DNA from: JBMNOZ01 sp050943335
GTDB taxonomy: Bacteria > Bacillota > Desulfitobacteriia > Desulfitobacteriales > Syntrophobotulaceae
Direction: 5' to 3'
Assembly: GCA_050943335.1 (NCBI GenBank)
Contig: JBMNOZ010000001.1
Span: forward strand, 80,824 to 144,823
DNA: 64,000 bases
In this document: positions 1 through 8,815 of the stretch, piece by piece
How positions within the stretch are numbered: the stretch's first letter is position 1
Layout: each line of letters begins with the position of its first letter
The notes under the pieces: model-generated
What the model was told of the DNA's origin: nothing
The model's input: only the letters and a program-made list of their open reading frames with translations
Databases searched by the model: none
Program-made: the position numbers and the translations under genes

Positions 1-1849
1 CGATTTGAACCTTATTTTCAGGGGAAACTCGGGCATAGACTGAATACTTAGTGATACTATCCTTGAATTCTTCTTCTTCTTTCATTTTATCTAATTCGCG
101 GCCAGTAATAACTTCGGATGGGTTATTAATAATATTCAACTCTCGGGCAATGGCTGCTGCAGTTTCCGGGTGATCGCCGGTGATCATAATCGGTTTGATA
201 CCTGCTTTTTGGCAGATCCGGACCGCTTCCTTAGCTTCCTCTCGGGGAGGGTCGATCATACCGACCAGGCCTAAAAAGACAAGATCTTGTTCCTTAAATC
301 CTTGGCCCTGACTCTCTGCCGAGCTTGAAACCGGGGAATAAGAATCTAATTCTTTACAAGCCACAGCTAAGACGCGGAGGGCCTTGCTAGCCATTTTTCG
401 GTTTGCTTCTTCGATTTTATGCATAATCTGGGGGGTTAAAGAGCGTATTTTTCCATCTAGGAGGATGGAACTACAGCGTGTTAATAAAACGTCAGGGGCC
501 CCCTTAGTCAGGGCTTTAAAACTATTCGGAAACTTATTAATGGTCGTCATAAGTTTTCGGTCCGAATCAAAAGGAACCTCATCAATCCTTGGGTGTTCTT
601 TCTCCAGCGAGTCCTTGGCAAAATCTTTAGCCAAAGCAAAATAGATAAGAGCTGTTTCGGTAGGGTCCCCAAGGACGTTAAGCTCTCCCTTTTCAAAGTT
701 GATCTTTGAATCATTACAGAGGACCAGGGCTTTCAGAAATTCTTCCATCCCTGGAATCTCCAGACCAGCCTCTTTCTCAGTCAATAGGAGGTCGTTAAAA
801 TATAATTGCTTAACCGTCATTTTGTTTTGGGTTAAAGTCCCGGTTTTATCCGAACAGATTATTTGAGTGCTGCCAAGGGTTTCTACGGCTGGTAGACGAC
901 GGATGATTGCTTTACGCCTGGCCATTCTCTGGACACCAAGGGCCAAGACAATAGTTATCACAGCGGGCAACCCCTCCGGAATAGCAGCCACCGCCAGACT
1001 GACGGAGGTAAGAAATATATCAAAGGCAGCGTTTCCTCTTAGTAACCCAGTCACAAAAATTAGGCCGCAGATAAGAATAACGGCTGCGGTTAGATATTTG
1101 CTTAGTTCCGCTAGTTTTTTTTGTAAAGGGGTTGTATTTGGATCTTCGGCAGTTAAATAACCGGCTATTTTCCCGATCTCGGTTTCCATCCCTGTAGCTA
1201 TTGCAACGCCGGTGCCCCTACCATAGACCACACTGCTCCCCAAGTAGGCCATATTTGACCTGTCCCCAAGGGCTAGATCCTCTTCTTCCAGAGTGGCAGG
1301 TTGTTTTTCAGCCGGTACTGATTCACCGGTCAGGGCGGCTTCTTCGATTTTAAGATTATGGGTTTCCAAAAGCCTTAGGTCCGCTGGAACATAATCCCCT
1401 GCTTCTAACGCAATGATATCGCCGGGTACAATTTCCGAAGCTTTAATTAGTTCTATTTGCCCTTCTCTTTTAACTTTAGCGAGAGGGGACGAGATGGACT
1501 TTAAAGCGGCTAAAGCCTTCTCCGCTTTGCTCTCCTGAGCGACTCCTAATACAGCATTAAGGAGTACCACAACCAATATAATAATAGCATCCGTAATCTC
1601 TCCTAAGAACCCAGCGATTAGGGCGGCCCCTAATAGCACGATAATCATCGGGTTTTTAAACTGTTCCCCAAACATCCCGATCAGAGTTCGTTTAGCTCCC
1701 TCCTCGAGGACGTTTCCACCGTAAAAACTCAACCTGGACCTAGCCTCTTCTTTTGTTAGGCCAGAAGGTGAAGTTTCCAAAGCCTCAAGCGTTTCTGAGG
1801 AGCTTAACGTATGGTAGGAGGTTTTCTTAAGTAAATCTTTTGTTCCCAT
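1..1849 (-). CDS. Ca2+-type cation-translocating P-type ATPase (partial, cut by left edge)
   Basis: Reading the minus strand from an ATG at 1849 gives an open frame of 616 codons that leaves the window still open, so the C-terminal membrane part is missing. An AGGAGAAT ribosome site precedes the ATG. Visible in order: a cation-ATPase N-terminal domain (LTKEEARSRL), a TGES actuator motif near residue 172, the PEGLP membrane motif near 291, the phosphorylation site SDKTGTLT near 333, KGAP of the nucleotide domain near 450 and MITGD near 557. PEGLP together with SDKTGTLTQNKM is the P2A (SERCA/PMCA-like) pattern, so Ca2+ export is the likely role; Mn2+ is possible. It is not a heavy-metal pump: no N-terminal CxxC domain and no CPC motif. 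Confidence 0.9.
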   Translation of the reverse strand, partial: MGTKDLLKKTSYHTLSSSETLEALETSPSGLTKEEARSRLSFYGGNVLEEGAKRTLIGMFGEQFKNPMIIVLLGAALIAGFLGEITDAIIILVVVLLNAVLGVAQESKAEKALAALKSISSPLAKVKREGQIELIKASEIVPGDIIALEAGDYVPADLRLLETHNLKIEEAALTGESVPAEKQPATLEEEDLALGDRSNMAYLGSSVVYGRGTGVAIATGMETEIGKIAGYLTAEDPNTTPLQKKLAELSKYLTAAVILICGLIFVTGLLRGNAAFDIFLTSVSLAVAAIPEGLPAVITIVLALGVQRMARRKAIIRRLPAVETLGSTQIICSDKTGTLTQNKMTVKQLYFNDLLLTEKEAGLEIPGMEEFLKALVLCNDSKINFEKGELNVLGDPTETALIYFALAKDFAKDSLEKEHPRIDEVPFDSDRKLMTTINKFPNSFKALTKGAPDVLLTRCSSILLDGKIRSLTPQIMHKIEEANRKMASKALRVLAVACKELDSYSPVSSSAESQGQGFKEQDLVFLGLVGMIDPPREEAKEAVRICQKAGIKPIMITGDHPETAAAIARELNIINNPSEVITGRELDKMKEEEEFKDSITKYSVYARVSPENKVQI

Positions 1850-1928
1850 TGTATTCTCCTCTCAATGAGGTCAGTAGTTATTTGGAATATATTTAGTTTA
1901 TGATCTATTTGTATAATATAGCAAGTTT

Positions 1929-2915
1929 CTACTGGAGATAAGTTTGGAAATTTTCATCGGTAATACCCGGATGAATACAGATATTGATAGCGGAGGCGAT
2001 AATTCGGGAACTAAAATCTATTAGCTCGTCAATTTCTTTTGGCGTAACCATTAGAGAATCTTGAAAGGGAGAGAGAACTTCCTTCATTATGGTGATAAGC
2101 AATTCCTCATTTTCTTCTTTATAAATACTCGCTAAAGAAGGCTCCGATTCCAGGCGGCTAAATAGTTCTTCAACGGTTTTGTGAGCGATGATAGCAGCGT
2201 TGACGACTGTAGGTACCCCGATAGCGATAACTTTGCAGCCTAAGGTTTCTTCATTAAGTCCCCGGCGATGATTTCCGATCCCGGAACCGGGATTGATTCC
2301 TGTATCCGCCAACTGAATCGTTGTTCCGATTCTCTTTAAAGATTCCGTTGCCAAAGCGTCAATAGCCAAAACATAGTCAGGCTTGACATGTTCTACTAGG
2401 CCCCGGATCACCTCGGCGGTCTCAATTCCAGTCAGTCCTAAAACACCGGGCGAAATAGCTGAAACGTTGCGCATTTTGCCTTTAATTTCCTGGGGCGTAT
2501 AATGAAAAAGGTGTCGGGAGACCATAATTTTTTCCACCACTTTAGGACCCAAGGAGTCAGGAGTGGCTTGCCAATTACCTAAACCGACAACCAAAAAACT
2601 AGAGTCCTCCTCTAAACGGAGCAGCTTGCTTAAATATCGAGCCAAGGTTTTTGCCAGGTCCCGGTGCACAGAGGGTTGGTTTTCTTGAATTTGAGGAGCA
2701 TCGATGGTTATATAATTCCCCTGAGGACGCCCGAGCTCTTTTTCACCCTGGGCATTGGTGATAGAAATAGTAGTAACTACGGCTTGTTCCAATTCTTCTT
2801 TCGCCATGGTCACACCTCTTACCTCCCTTTCCGCTTCTCCGCGCAGAAGATCATGAGCCTCAACAGCTAAATCCAATCTGATATTCATTCTTTTAAAAAA
2901 ATCAGATTTTTTCAT
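1929..2915 (-). CDS. gpr: GPR endopeptidase (germination protease)
   Basis: A 328-residue protein with the family-typical beginning (MNIRLDLAVEAHDLL) and the conserved core segments LVVGLGNWQATPDSLGP, YVLAIDALA and TGINPGSGIGNHR. GPR is made as a zymogen in the forespore, cuts off a short N-terminal propeptide, and degrades small acid-soluble spore proteins at the start of germination. The length fits the family. The gene stands alone on the minus strand with its own sigma-G-like promoter about 100 bases upstream, which fits forespore expression. It is good evidence that the organism makes endospores. Confidence 0.95.
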   Translation of the reverse strand: MKKSDFFKRMNIRLDLAVEAHDLLRGEAEREVRGVTMAKEELEQAVVTTISITNAQGEKELGRPQGNYITIDAPQIQENQPSVHRDLAKTLARYLSKLLRLEEDSSFLVVGLGNWQATPDSLGPKVVEKIMVSRHLFHYTPQEIKGKMRNVSAISPGVLGLTGIETAEVIRGLVEHVKPDYVLAIDALATESLKRIGTTIQLADTGINPGSGIGNHRRGLNEETLGCKVIAIGVPTVVNAAIIAHKTVEELFSRLESEPSLASIYKEENEELLITIMKEVLSPFQDSLMVTPKEIDELIDFSSRIIASAINICIHPGITDENFQTYLQ

Positions 2916-3012
2916 AAGCTTACCCCCTTATTTTTTAAAAGAACTGGCCGAAAGGCCAGCTCAAAGGAAATATGATGAGAAGGTTAATAGAATATAGTTT
3001 CGAAACTTATTT

Positions 3013-3043
3013 TAGTATGTTTTCTTTTGTCTTTAGGTATTCA
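3013..3043 (-). promoter_or_regulatory. sigma-G (sigma-F)-type promoter of gpr
   Basis: On the minus strand a TGAATA box (3043-3038) is followed after exactly 18 bases by CATACTA (3019-3013). This matches the forespore sigma-G consensus known from Bacillus. It lies about 100 bases upstream of the gpr start. The leader between them contains the short hairpin CTGGCC-TTTC-GGCCAG at about 2943-2958. Confidence 0.7.
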
Positions 3044-3152
3044 GAGTTTTAAAAGTTGATTTTATCTTTTATATTTAAAAATCAAGTTATTGTTTGTATA
3101 ATAAGAGTTAAGATGAAATCTAGGACCAAAAAAATTTATTTTGGGTTAGAAA

Positions 3153-3704
3153 ATGCGAATTATAGCCGGAGAATGGAAAGGGCGGCGCTTAAAAACAGTA
3201 AAAGGCCATGAAACCCGACCGACGGCAGATAAAGTAAAAGGAGCTATTTTCAACGTCTTAGGCGAAAAAGTTCTCGGAGCGCGGGTTTTGGATTTATTTG
3301 CCGGAACTGGGAATCTGTCCTGGGAGGCTTTGTCAAGGGGAGCAAGTTCTGCAATATTGGTAGAAAAGGATGTCAAAGCCTTAAGTGTGGCCTTTCAGAA
3401 CAGAACTCTTTTAGGAGCCGAAGACAGAGCACAAATAGTAAAAGCGGAAGCCTGGCAGTTTTTAAAAAATTATTCCCAGGGAAGGTTTGATTTAATCTTT
3501 TTAGATCCTCCCTATCGGCAGGGAATTGTTGAACAAACCCTTGTAATTATTAAGGAACTCGAGATTTTGAATTTAAATGGAGTGCTAATTGCCGAAACGG
3601 CTTCCAAGGAAAAAATTGAGGGTGACCTGAGCCCTCTTCAAATTAGGTTGACGAAAGAATATGGGGATACAAAAGTATGGTTTCTTCAGGAAGATAAGGA
3701 GTAA
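3153..3704 (+). CDS. rsmD: 16S rRNA (guanine(966)-N(2))-methyltransferase RsmD
   Basis: A 183-residue Rossmann methyltransferase. It starts with the family pattern MRIIAGEWKGRRLK, then ETRPTADKVKGAIFN, the SAM motif VLDLFAGTGNLSWEALSRGA and the catalytic LIFLDPPY. RsmD methylates G966 of 16S rRNA in the 30S subunit. In Firmicutes the next gene is usually coaD, then ylbJ; here coaD is missing and a coiled-coil protein follows after 14 bases. No clear Shine-Dalgarno site is visible before the ATG. Confidence 0.93.
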   Translation: MRIIAGEWKGRRLKTVKGHETRPTADKVKGAIFNVLGEKVLGARVLDLFAGTGNLSWEALSRGASSAILVEKDVKALSVAFQNRTLLGAEDRAQIVKAEAWQFLKNYSQGRFDLIFLDPPYRQGIVEQTLVIIKELEILNLNGVLIAETASKEKIEGDLSPLQIRLTKEYGDTKVWFLQEDKE

Positions 3705-3718
3705 GGAGAGGAATATTT

Positions 3719-4216
3719 TTGGAAAACCGCTTAATTGATCTTCTGGACCAACTGGAAGAAATTATCGACCACGCCACTAAAGTACCCTTAACAGGTAGAG
3801 TAATGGTAGATGAAGATGTTGTTCTCGAGATCCTCGATGGGATGCGGTCCTTCCTCCCGGAAGAAATTCGCCAAGCTAATATGATTTTAGCCGAGAGAGA
3901 TAGGATATTGGAAAAGGCCCGGGAAGAAAGCCAGTTAATTATTGAACGAGCGGAGAAACAAGCGGAACAATTATTAAAGGAACATGAAATAACAATCCAA
4001 TCCCGTGCTTACGCTGAAGAGTTGGTGCAACAGGCACAGCAGTATTCGCGGGAAGTTAAACTCGGAGCTCTTAAATACTCTGATGAACTCCTCAATGATC
4101 TTTCTGCTAAAATTGAAAGTGTCTTTAAGGCTATCCAGGCCAGTAGAGAGGAAATTAATAATATGGCTCGTTGGGATGAAAGAGTAGAGAACAACATAGA
4201 GGACGAATTGGACTAA
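3719..4216 (+). CDS. Coiled-coil protein of unknown function (ATPase/DivIVA-like, rsmD-ylbJ neighbour)
   Basis: 165 residues with a TTG start behind a GGAGAGG site. Most of residues 50-130 is a charged heptad-like helix rich in E, K, Q and A (for example AEKQAEQLLKEHEI), resembling the stalk of F-type ATPase b subunits or DivIVA-like proteins. No transmembrane segment or catalytic motif is visible. Similar proteins are found next to rsmD/coaD in Clostridia and are usually called ATPase or hypothetical. Its stop overlaps the convergent ylbJ stop by 4 bases. The function is unknown to me. Confidence 0.7.
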   Translation: MENRLIDLLDQLEEIIDHATKVPLTGRVMVDEDVVLEILDGMRSFLPEEIRQANMILAERDRILEKAREESQLIIERAEKQAEQLLKEHEITIQSRAYAEELVQQAQQYSREVKLGALKYSDELLNDLSAKIESVFKAIQASREEINNMARWDERVENNIEDELD

Positions 4217-5382
4217 TTTTTTGTTTTTATATAGCGTCTAGAGAAGGCCAAAAATAAGCTGGAGATTGTTAGGAGTAAAAGGGTTCCCCCGGAATACAAT
4301 AAACCCCACCTGAGTACATAAAGCCACAGATTAGACTGATCGCTTAACATTGCAGGTAGCGAAGTGGGAACAACGGCGTAGCGCATTAGGATTTGGCTCA
4401 GGAACAGAGCGAAGAAGGCATGCAGAACCCTGGCCATAACAAAGGGTAAAAAACGCAAATCTGTAGTGGAACTAAAACTTGCTACTTGGGCGAATGCTGA
4501 AAGACCTCCCCAACCCAGGAGAAAAGCTAACATTCCAACTTGAGCGTTCAGGGAGGAAAAAGCAGTGGTTGCCGCCTGGCAACCTAGGGTAGTTTCCATT
4601 AAGCCTTGAATTAAAGCTTTGCCATTAGCGAGGGAAAGTTTATTAGCCGTAATAATGGTCACTACTTCCGCCAGTTTGGTACTTATTAGTAGAATGTCCA
4701 GCATTCGAGTGGCTACAGAAAAAAAGACAATAAACCCTCCAACTAAAAGGATAGTAGAAACGCTATCTCGTATTGCATCGGCTATCATTTCCCCAAAAGG
4801 TTTTTTATAGTTTTGGCGGGCTATTTCCATTTCTCGGAGAGCCTGTTGGAATGAAAAACTATAAGCGCTCGAAGGAGAGGAATCCGAACCGTAAAAACGA
4901 AAAATAAGACCTACCAATAGGTTGGCCAGATAGACTGAGGCGGCAATAATAATTCCCAAAAAAGGTTTGCCAAGCATACCGGAGGCTACGGCGCCAAAAA
5001 TAAAGCCTGGACTGGGGTTACTGGTAAAAGCAAGCAGTCTTTGGCCTTCTATTTGTGATAATTCCCCGGTTTTTCTCATTTGGCAAGTAAGAATGGCGCC
5101 AATTGGAATCCCGGCGGCATGAGTCATGGCAATAACAAAAGAGGCTTTTCCCGGCAGACGGAAAATCGGCCTCATCAAGGGTTCCAGTAAAACCCCCAAA
5201 AAGTGGATAAATCCTTGTTTCATGACCAGATCAGAGATAATAAAAAATGGAAATAAAGCGGGCACTACATAAAATACCCAAAGTTGAAGACCGGCTGCAG
5301 CCGAGGAAATTACGGCTTCGGTGTTAATGAACATCGCAACTAAAAACACTAAAAAAGGGAGTACTCTAATAAGGCTTAACAC
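4213..5382 (-). CDS. ylbJ: Sporulation integral membrane protein YlbJ
   Basis: A 389-residue, very hydrophobic protein with roughly 8-10 membrane segments. Typical features are VPALFPFFIISDLVMKQG near the N-terminus, THAAGIPIGAILTCQM, the segment LLAFTSNPSPGFIFGAVASG, and LGCQAATTAF in the second half. This is the nucleoside-transporter-gate type fold of the YlbJ/SpoIIM-like group, which is needed for spore cortex formation and is normally under sigma-E in the mother cell. The minus-strand gene converges on the preceding coiled-coil gene. A signal-like first helix begins at residue 5. Confidence 0.9.
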   Translation of the reverse strand: MLSLIRVLPFLVFLVAMFINTEAVISSAAAGLQLWVFYVVPALFPFFIISDLVMKQGFIHFLGVLLEPLMRPIFRLPGKASFVIAMTHAAGIPIGAILTCQMRKTGELSQIEGQRLLAFTSNPSPGFIFGAVASGMLGKPFLGIIIAASVYLANLLVGLIFRFYGSDSSPSSAYSFSFQQALREMEIARQNYKKPFGEMIADAIRDSVSTILLVGGFIVFFSVATRMLDILLISTKLAEVVTIITANKLSLANGKALIQGLMETTLGCQAATTAFSSLNAQVGMLAFLLGWGGLSAFAQVASFSSTTDLRFLPFVMARVLHAFFALFLSQILMRYAVVPTSLPAMLSDQSNLWLYVLRWGLLYSGGTLLLLTISSLFLAFSRRYIKTKN

Positions 5383-5474
5383 CTAATTCACCAGCCTAAC
5401 CGGGTTGATACTATTTAAATATATGAAAGGGTACGGAAATAATTCTTAAGGATTTTCTGTTTCTTTTCTAGTCA

Positions 5475-5511
5475 AAATATGTTAGACTTATTACGGATTT
5501 CTAACATATTT
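5475..5511 (+). promoter_or_regulatory. 12-bp inverted repeat overlapping the probable ackA promoter
   Basis: AAATATGTTAGA (5475-5486) and TCTAACATATTT (5500-5511) are perfect reverse complements around 13 bases. A possible sigma-A promoter, TTAGAC (5482-5487), 17 bases, CATATT (5505-5510), is embedded in the repeat, so a repressor dimer binding here would cover the promoter. It lies 60 bases before the ackA start. I do not recognise the regulator: it does not match CodY, and it only partly resembles a Rex site. Confidence 0.5.
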
Positions 5512-5571
5512 CGAGCTTTATAGAACGTTACTTATCTTGGTTATTTTAATTGAGAAAAAGGAGTAGTATAA

Positions 5572-6771
5572 ATGAAGATTCTTGTTTTAAACTGTGGGAG
5601 TTCATCTCTTAAGTACCAACTGATGGACATGACTACCAAAAAACCGATTGCGAAGGGTCTGGTAGAACGAATTGGCTTACCGGGTTCTATTCTTAACCAC
5701 ACCCCCATCGGCGGCGAAAAAATAGTTAAGGAAGCCGAATTACAAGACCATGTCGAAGCTATTAAATTAGTGCTAGACGCTTTGCTTGATCCGGACCATG
5801 GATTGCTGGAATCATTATCGGAAATCGATGCTGTTGGGCATCGGGTGGCCCATGGCGGAGAGAAACTTTCCGAATCCGTGCTTATTGATGAAGAGGTTAA
5901 GCAGGCCATAATTGATTGTATAGAATTGGGGCCCTTACATAATCCGGCAAACCTGGCTGGGATTTTGGCAGGGGAAAAAATGATGCCCGGAACCCCGCAA
6001 GTGGCAGTGTTCGATACGGCGTTTCATCAAACGTTACCGCCAAAGGCCTATATCTATGGTATACCTTATGAACTGTATGAGAAATATAAGATTCGTCGTT
6101 ATGGTTTTCATGGGACCTCTCATAAGTATGTCAGCCAGAGAGCAGCGGTAATGCTTGGAAAAGATGTTAAGGACTTAAAATTAATCAGTTGTCATCTCGG
6201 GAACGGCTCCTCTATTACGGCCATTGAAGGCGGGAAATCTGTAGATACTTCTATGGGCTTTACCCCTCTGGAAGGGCTAATGATGGGGACCAGATCAGGG
6301 GATATCGATCCGACCATTGTGTCTTATATTATCAATAAAGAAGGCTTAACAGCCCAGGCAGCTAATGACTTCCTGAATAAAAAATGTGGGGTGCTTGGTC
6401 TTTCAGGTCTGAGCAGTGATTTTAGGGATTTAGAGGAAGCTGCTAAAAAAGGTAATTTCAGGGCTCAACTGGCTTTAGATGTTTTTGTTCACGATGTTCA
6501 AAAATATATTGGCTCCTATGCTGCGGTTTTGAACGGGGTTGATGCTATTATCTTTACAGCCGGGATAGGAGAAAACTCGGCCAGCTTACGGAAAAATATC
6601 TGTGCGAACCTTAGTTATTTGGGAGTAAGTTTGGATGACGAAAAGAACCAAATTCGCGGGGAAGAAATTGATATCAGCACCCCGGATGCCAAGTGTCGAG
6701 TGCTTGTGATTCCTACCAATGAGGAGTTAATGATCGCTTTAGATACCCAGGAGATTGTAAGCAAGCTTTAA
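5572..6771 (+). CDS. ackA: Acetate kinase
   Basis: 399 residues, the usual family length. The ASKHA motifs are all present: NCGSSSLKYQL at the N-terminus, GHRVAHGGE near 85, FDTAFHQTLP, RRYGFHGTSHKYV, CHLGNGSSITAI, GFTPLEGLMMGTRSGDIDP and FTAGIGENS. The enzyme converts acetyl phosphate and ADP to acetate and ATP, or the reverse during acetate activation. No pta is adjacent. The good RBS AAAAAGGAG lies 8 bases before the ATG. It appears to be transcribed alone, since a consensus promoter follows for the next operon. Confidence 0.97.
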   Translation: MKILVLNCGSSSLKYQLMDMTTKKPIAKGLVERIGLPGSILNHTPIGGEKIVKEAELQDHVEAIKLVLDALLDPDHGLLESLSEIDAVGHRVAHGGEKLSESVLIDEEVKQAIIDCIELGPLHNPANLAGILAGEKMMPGTPQVAVFDTAFHQTLPPKAYIYGIPYELYEKYKIRRYGFHGTSHKYVSQRAAVMLGKDVKDLKLISCHLGNGSSITAIEGGKSVDTSMGFTPLEGLMMGTRSGDIDPTIVSYIINKEGLTAQAANDFLNKKCGVLGLSGLSSDFRDLEEAAKKGNFRAQLALDVFVHDVQKYIGSYAAVLNGVDAIIFTAGIGENSASLRKNICANLSYLGVSLDDEKNQIRGEEIDISTPDAKCRVLVIPTNEELMIALDTQEIVSKL

Positions 6772-6793
6772 ACTGCTGACTCTTATTCCTTTC

Positions 6794-6822
6794 TTGACAA
6801 AGAAAAAGACAAAAATTATAAT
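6794..6822 (+). promoter_or_regulatory. Consensus sigma-A promoter for yceD-rpmF
   Basis: A perfect TTGACA (6794-6799), 17 bases, and a perfect TATAAT (6817-6822) end about 26 bases before the start of the yceD-like gene. Confidence 0.85.
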
Positions 6823-6847
6823 AGCATTTGTTATTATATAGAGGTGA

Positions 6848-7360
6848 ATGCTGGTGAAGTTAGACTTAACCCCTCTTAAGTTCTCTGATGGTGGCTCGAA
6901 AAAATATCATTTTTGTGAACAGCTTCCGGATTTGGAACTTGGAGGAGAGACCTATGTATTCCTGTCACCAGTTAATGTAGAGCTTCAGGTAACTAAGAGC
7001 GGCCGAACTTATTTTGCTAAAGGTCTCGTAAAATGCACTGTAGAGGCATCTTGTTCTAAATGTTTAAAAAAAATTCCTTTTACCTTGGAATTTAATTTCG
7101 AGGATGAATTTGTACCGGCCCACGATGCTCCAAACTCAGAGGAAGATTCCTTCTTTTTTGAAAATGATTCTTTCAGCATTGCGGAAAGAATCAGCGAGCA
7201 TATTCTTCTTCACCTGCCAATGCGCTTTACTTGCTCAGAAAGCTGCCGGGGACTCTGTCCTCAATGTGGAATTAACTTAAACACTGATTTCTGTAACTGT
7301 AAGGACGAAAATATTGATCCTCGGTTAGAAATACTATCGAAATGGAATAAGGGGGTGTAA
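6848..7360 (+). CDS. YceD/DUF177 family protein
   Basis: 170 residues with the DUF177 signature in the second half: a CxxC pair (CSKCL) near residue 75 and CSESCRGLCPQCGINLNTDFC near 125-145, followed by DPRLEIL. Members sit almost always directly before rpmF, as here (5 bases), and have been linked to 23S rRNA levels and ribosome assembly in other bacteria and plants. The ATG at 6848 is close to the GAGGTG site; the GTG at 6854 has better spacing and may be the real start. Confidence 0.88.
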   Translation: MLVKLDLTPLKFSDGGSKKYHFCEQLPDLELGGETYVFLSPVNVELQVTKSGRTYFAKGLVKCTVEASCSKCLKKIPFTLEFNFEDEFVPAHDAPNSEEDSFFFENDSFSIAERISEHILLHLPMRFTCSESCRGLCPQCGINLNTDFCNCKDENIDPRLEILSKWNKGV

Positions 7361-7365
7361 CTTAA

Positions 7366-7545
7366 ATGGGTGTTCAACAAAATAAAAGCTCTAAATCCAG
7401 AGTCCGCCAGCGGAGAGCCACACAAAAATTATCAGCTCCTAATCTCGTAGAATGCCCCCAATGTCATCAACTAAAAAGACCGCATAACGTCTGTTTGGCT
7501 TGTGGCTATTATAAAGGCAAACAGATAATTCCTATGAATCTGTAG
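7366..7545 (+). CDS. rpmF: 50S ribosomal protein L32
   Basis: A 59-residue protein, basic N-terminal half (SRVRQRRATQKLSAP) and the zinc-binding pattern CPQC...CLACGYYKG. It starts at an ATG shortly after the yceD stop, with GGGGGTG as ribosome site. The four-cysteine (zinc-containing) form of L32 is complete. A strong terminator follows at 7559. Confidence 0.95.
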   Translation: MGVQQNKSSKSRVRQRRATQKLSAPNLVECPQCHQLKRPHNVCLACGYYKGKQIIPMNL

Positions 7546-7558
7546 TTCGATATTTAGT

Positions 7559-7600
7559 AAAAGCTGTTGGCATAGAATTTCTATGGTAACAGCTTTTTTA
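7559..7600 (+). terminator. Intrinsic terminator after rpmF
   Basis: AAAAGCTGTT (7559-7568) pairs with AACAGCTTTT (from 7588), followed by a T run. It separates rpmF from plsX. Confidence 0.8.
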
Positions 7601-7662
7601 TCGGAAAATTTTTAAGAAGTTTGTTCGCGAGGACAGAGGCTTTATTGTCGGAGGTAAAGATA

Positions 7663-8652
7663 GTGAAAATTGCAGTCGATGCTATGGGAGGGGATTATGC
7701 CCCTGCTGAGATAGTGAAAGGCGCTTTAAGAGCATGCGAGGTTTACCCGGATTTACAGATTGTTCTTGTGGGCCAGACAGAGAAGATTAAGAAGTACATA
7801 CCGGAAGAGGCTTACAAAACAAATCTAGAAATTAATGAGGCGAAAGATGTCATTGAAATGGATGAACATCCCGCTACAGCGATCAAAAAGAAACCGGAGG
7901 CTTCGATTGTGGTAGCCACGAGGCTGGTTAAAGAAGGAGAGGCAGGGGCTTTGGTCTCTGCGGGAAGCACGGGGGCACAGATGGCTGCAGCTTTGTTTGG
8001 TTTGGGTAGAATAAAAGGGATCAATCGACCGGCGATTGGAACTGTTTTGCCTACCTTGGATAAAGGAAAGCTACTGCTGGATGCGGGGGCCAATCCAGAT
8101 GCTAAACCAGAGAACCTTCTTCAATATGGGCTGATGGGAAGTATTTACGCCGAGCAAATTCTCAAGATTCCCAACCCCAGAGTTGCTTTGCTAAGTATAG
8201 GAGAAGAAGAAACAAAAGGCAATGAACTTGTTCGGCAGGCCTATCCCTTGTTCAAGGAAGCAAAGTTTAATTTTATAGGCAATATAGAAGGCAGGGATAT
8301 TTCCTATGGAAAAGCGGATGTGATTGTCTGTGATGCTTTTGTGGGAAATATAGTTTTAAAGACTATGGAAGGAGTAGCCACTTCCCTATTTCAAATGATT
8401 AAAGAGAAGATTTCCGCCAGTCCCTCAAGGAAAATAGGGGCGATGCTTGTGAAATCGGGATTAAAAGAAATTGCTCGCGCGTTTGATTATTCAGAGTACG
8501 GCGGCGTTCCGCTTTTGGGAGTGAACGGGACCAGTATTATTTGCCACGGAAGTTCCAAGGAAAAAGCGATTTTCAATGCAATTCGGGTTGCTAAAGAGTG
8601 TCTGGAACAGAGAATCCTGGAAAAGGTAAGAATCGGTTTAGAAAACGAATAA
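7663..8652 (+). CDS. plsX: Phosphate acyltransferase PlsX
   Basis: Begins with the family signature MKIAVDAMGGDYAP; I chose the GTG at 7663 because a CGGAGG site lies 7 bases upstream, although the frame is open from 7621. About 329 residues. Other conserved parts are EMDEHPATAIKKKPEAS, SAGSTGAQMAAALF, LLDAGANPDAKPENLLQYG and EYGGVPLLGVNG. PlsX makes acyl-phosphate from acyl-ACP for phospholipid synthesis. fapR, which often precedes plsX in Firmicutes, is absent, and the fab genes usually found between plsX and acpP are missing too. Confidence 0.95.
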   Translation: MKIAVDAMGGDYAPAEIVKGALRACEVYPDLQIVLVGQTEKIKKYIPEEAYKTNLEINEAKDVIEMDEHPATAIKKKPEASIVVATRLVKEGEAGALVSAGSTGAQMAAALFGLGRIKGINRPAIGTVLPTLDKGKLLLDAGANPDAKPENLLQYGLMGSIYAEQILKIPNPRVALLSIGEEETKGNELVRQAYPLFKEAKFNFIGNIEGRDISYGKADVIVCDAFVGNIVLKTMEGVATSLFQMIKEKISASPSRKIGAMLVKSGLKEIARAFDYSEYGGVPLLGVNGTSIICHGSSKEKAIFNAIRVAKECLEQRILEKVRIGLENE

Positions 8653-8678
8653 AAAATAAGGCGGGGGTTAAGAGCTGC

Positions 8679-8706
8679 TTGCATTCTGGCTAATTACTGG
8701 TACAAT
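8679..8706 (+). promoter_or_regulatory. Possible sigma-A promoter for acpP
   Basis: TTGCAT (8679-8684), 16 bases, TACAAT (8701-8706), located in the 160-base gap upstream of acpP. Confidence 0.45.
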
Positions 8707-8815
8707 TTTGAATAAAAGGTTTAAAACCCTGTAAATAATAGGGAAGAAATAATAAGAACGAATGAACCAAAGGCATTTAGTAATGCTGAGCATCTTGAGG
8801 GGAGGTGGTCTATAA

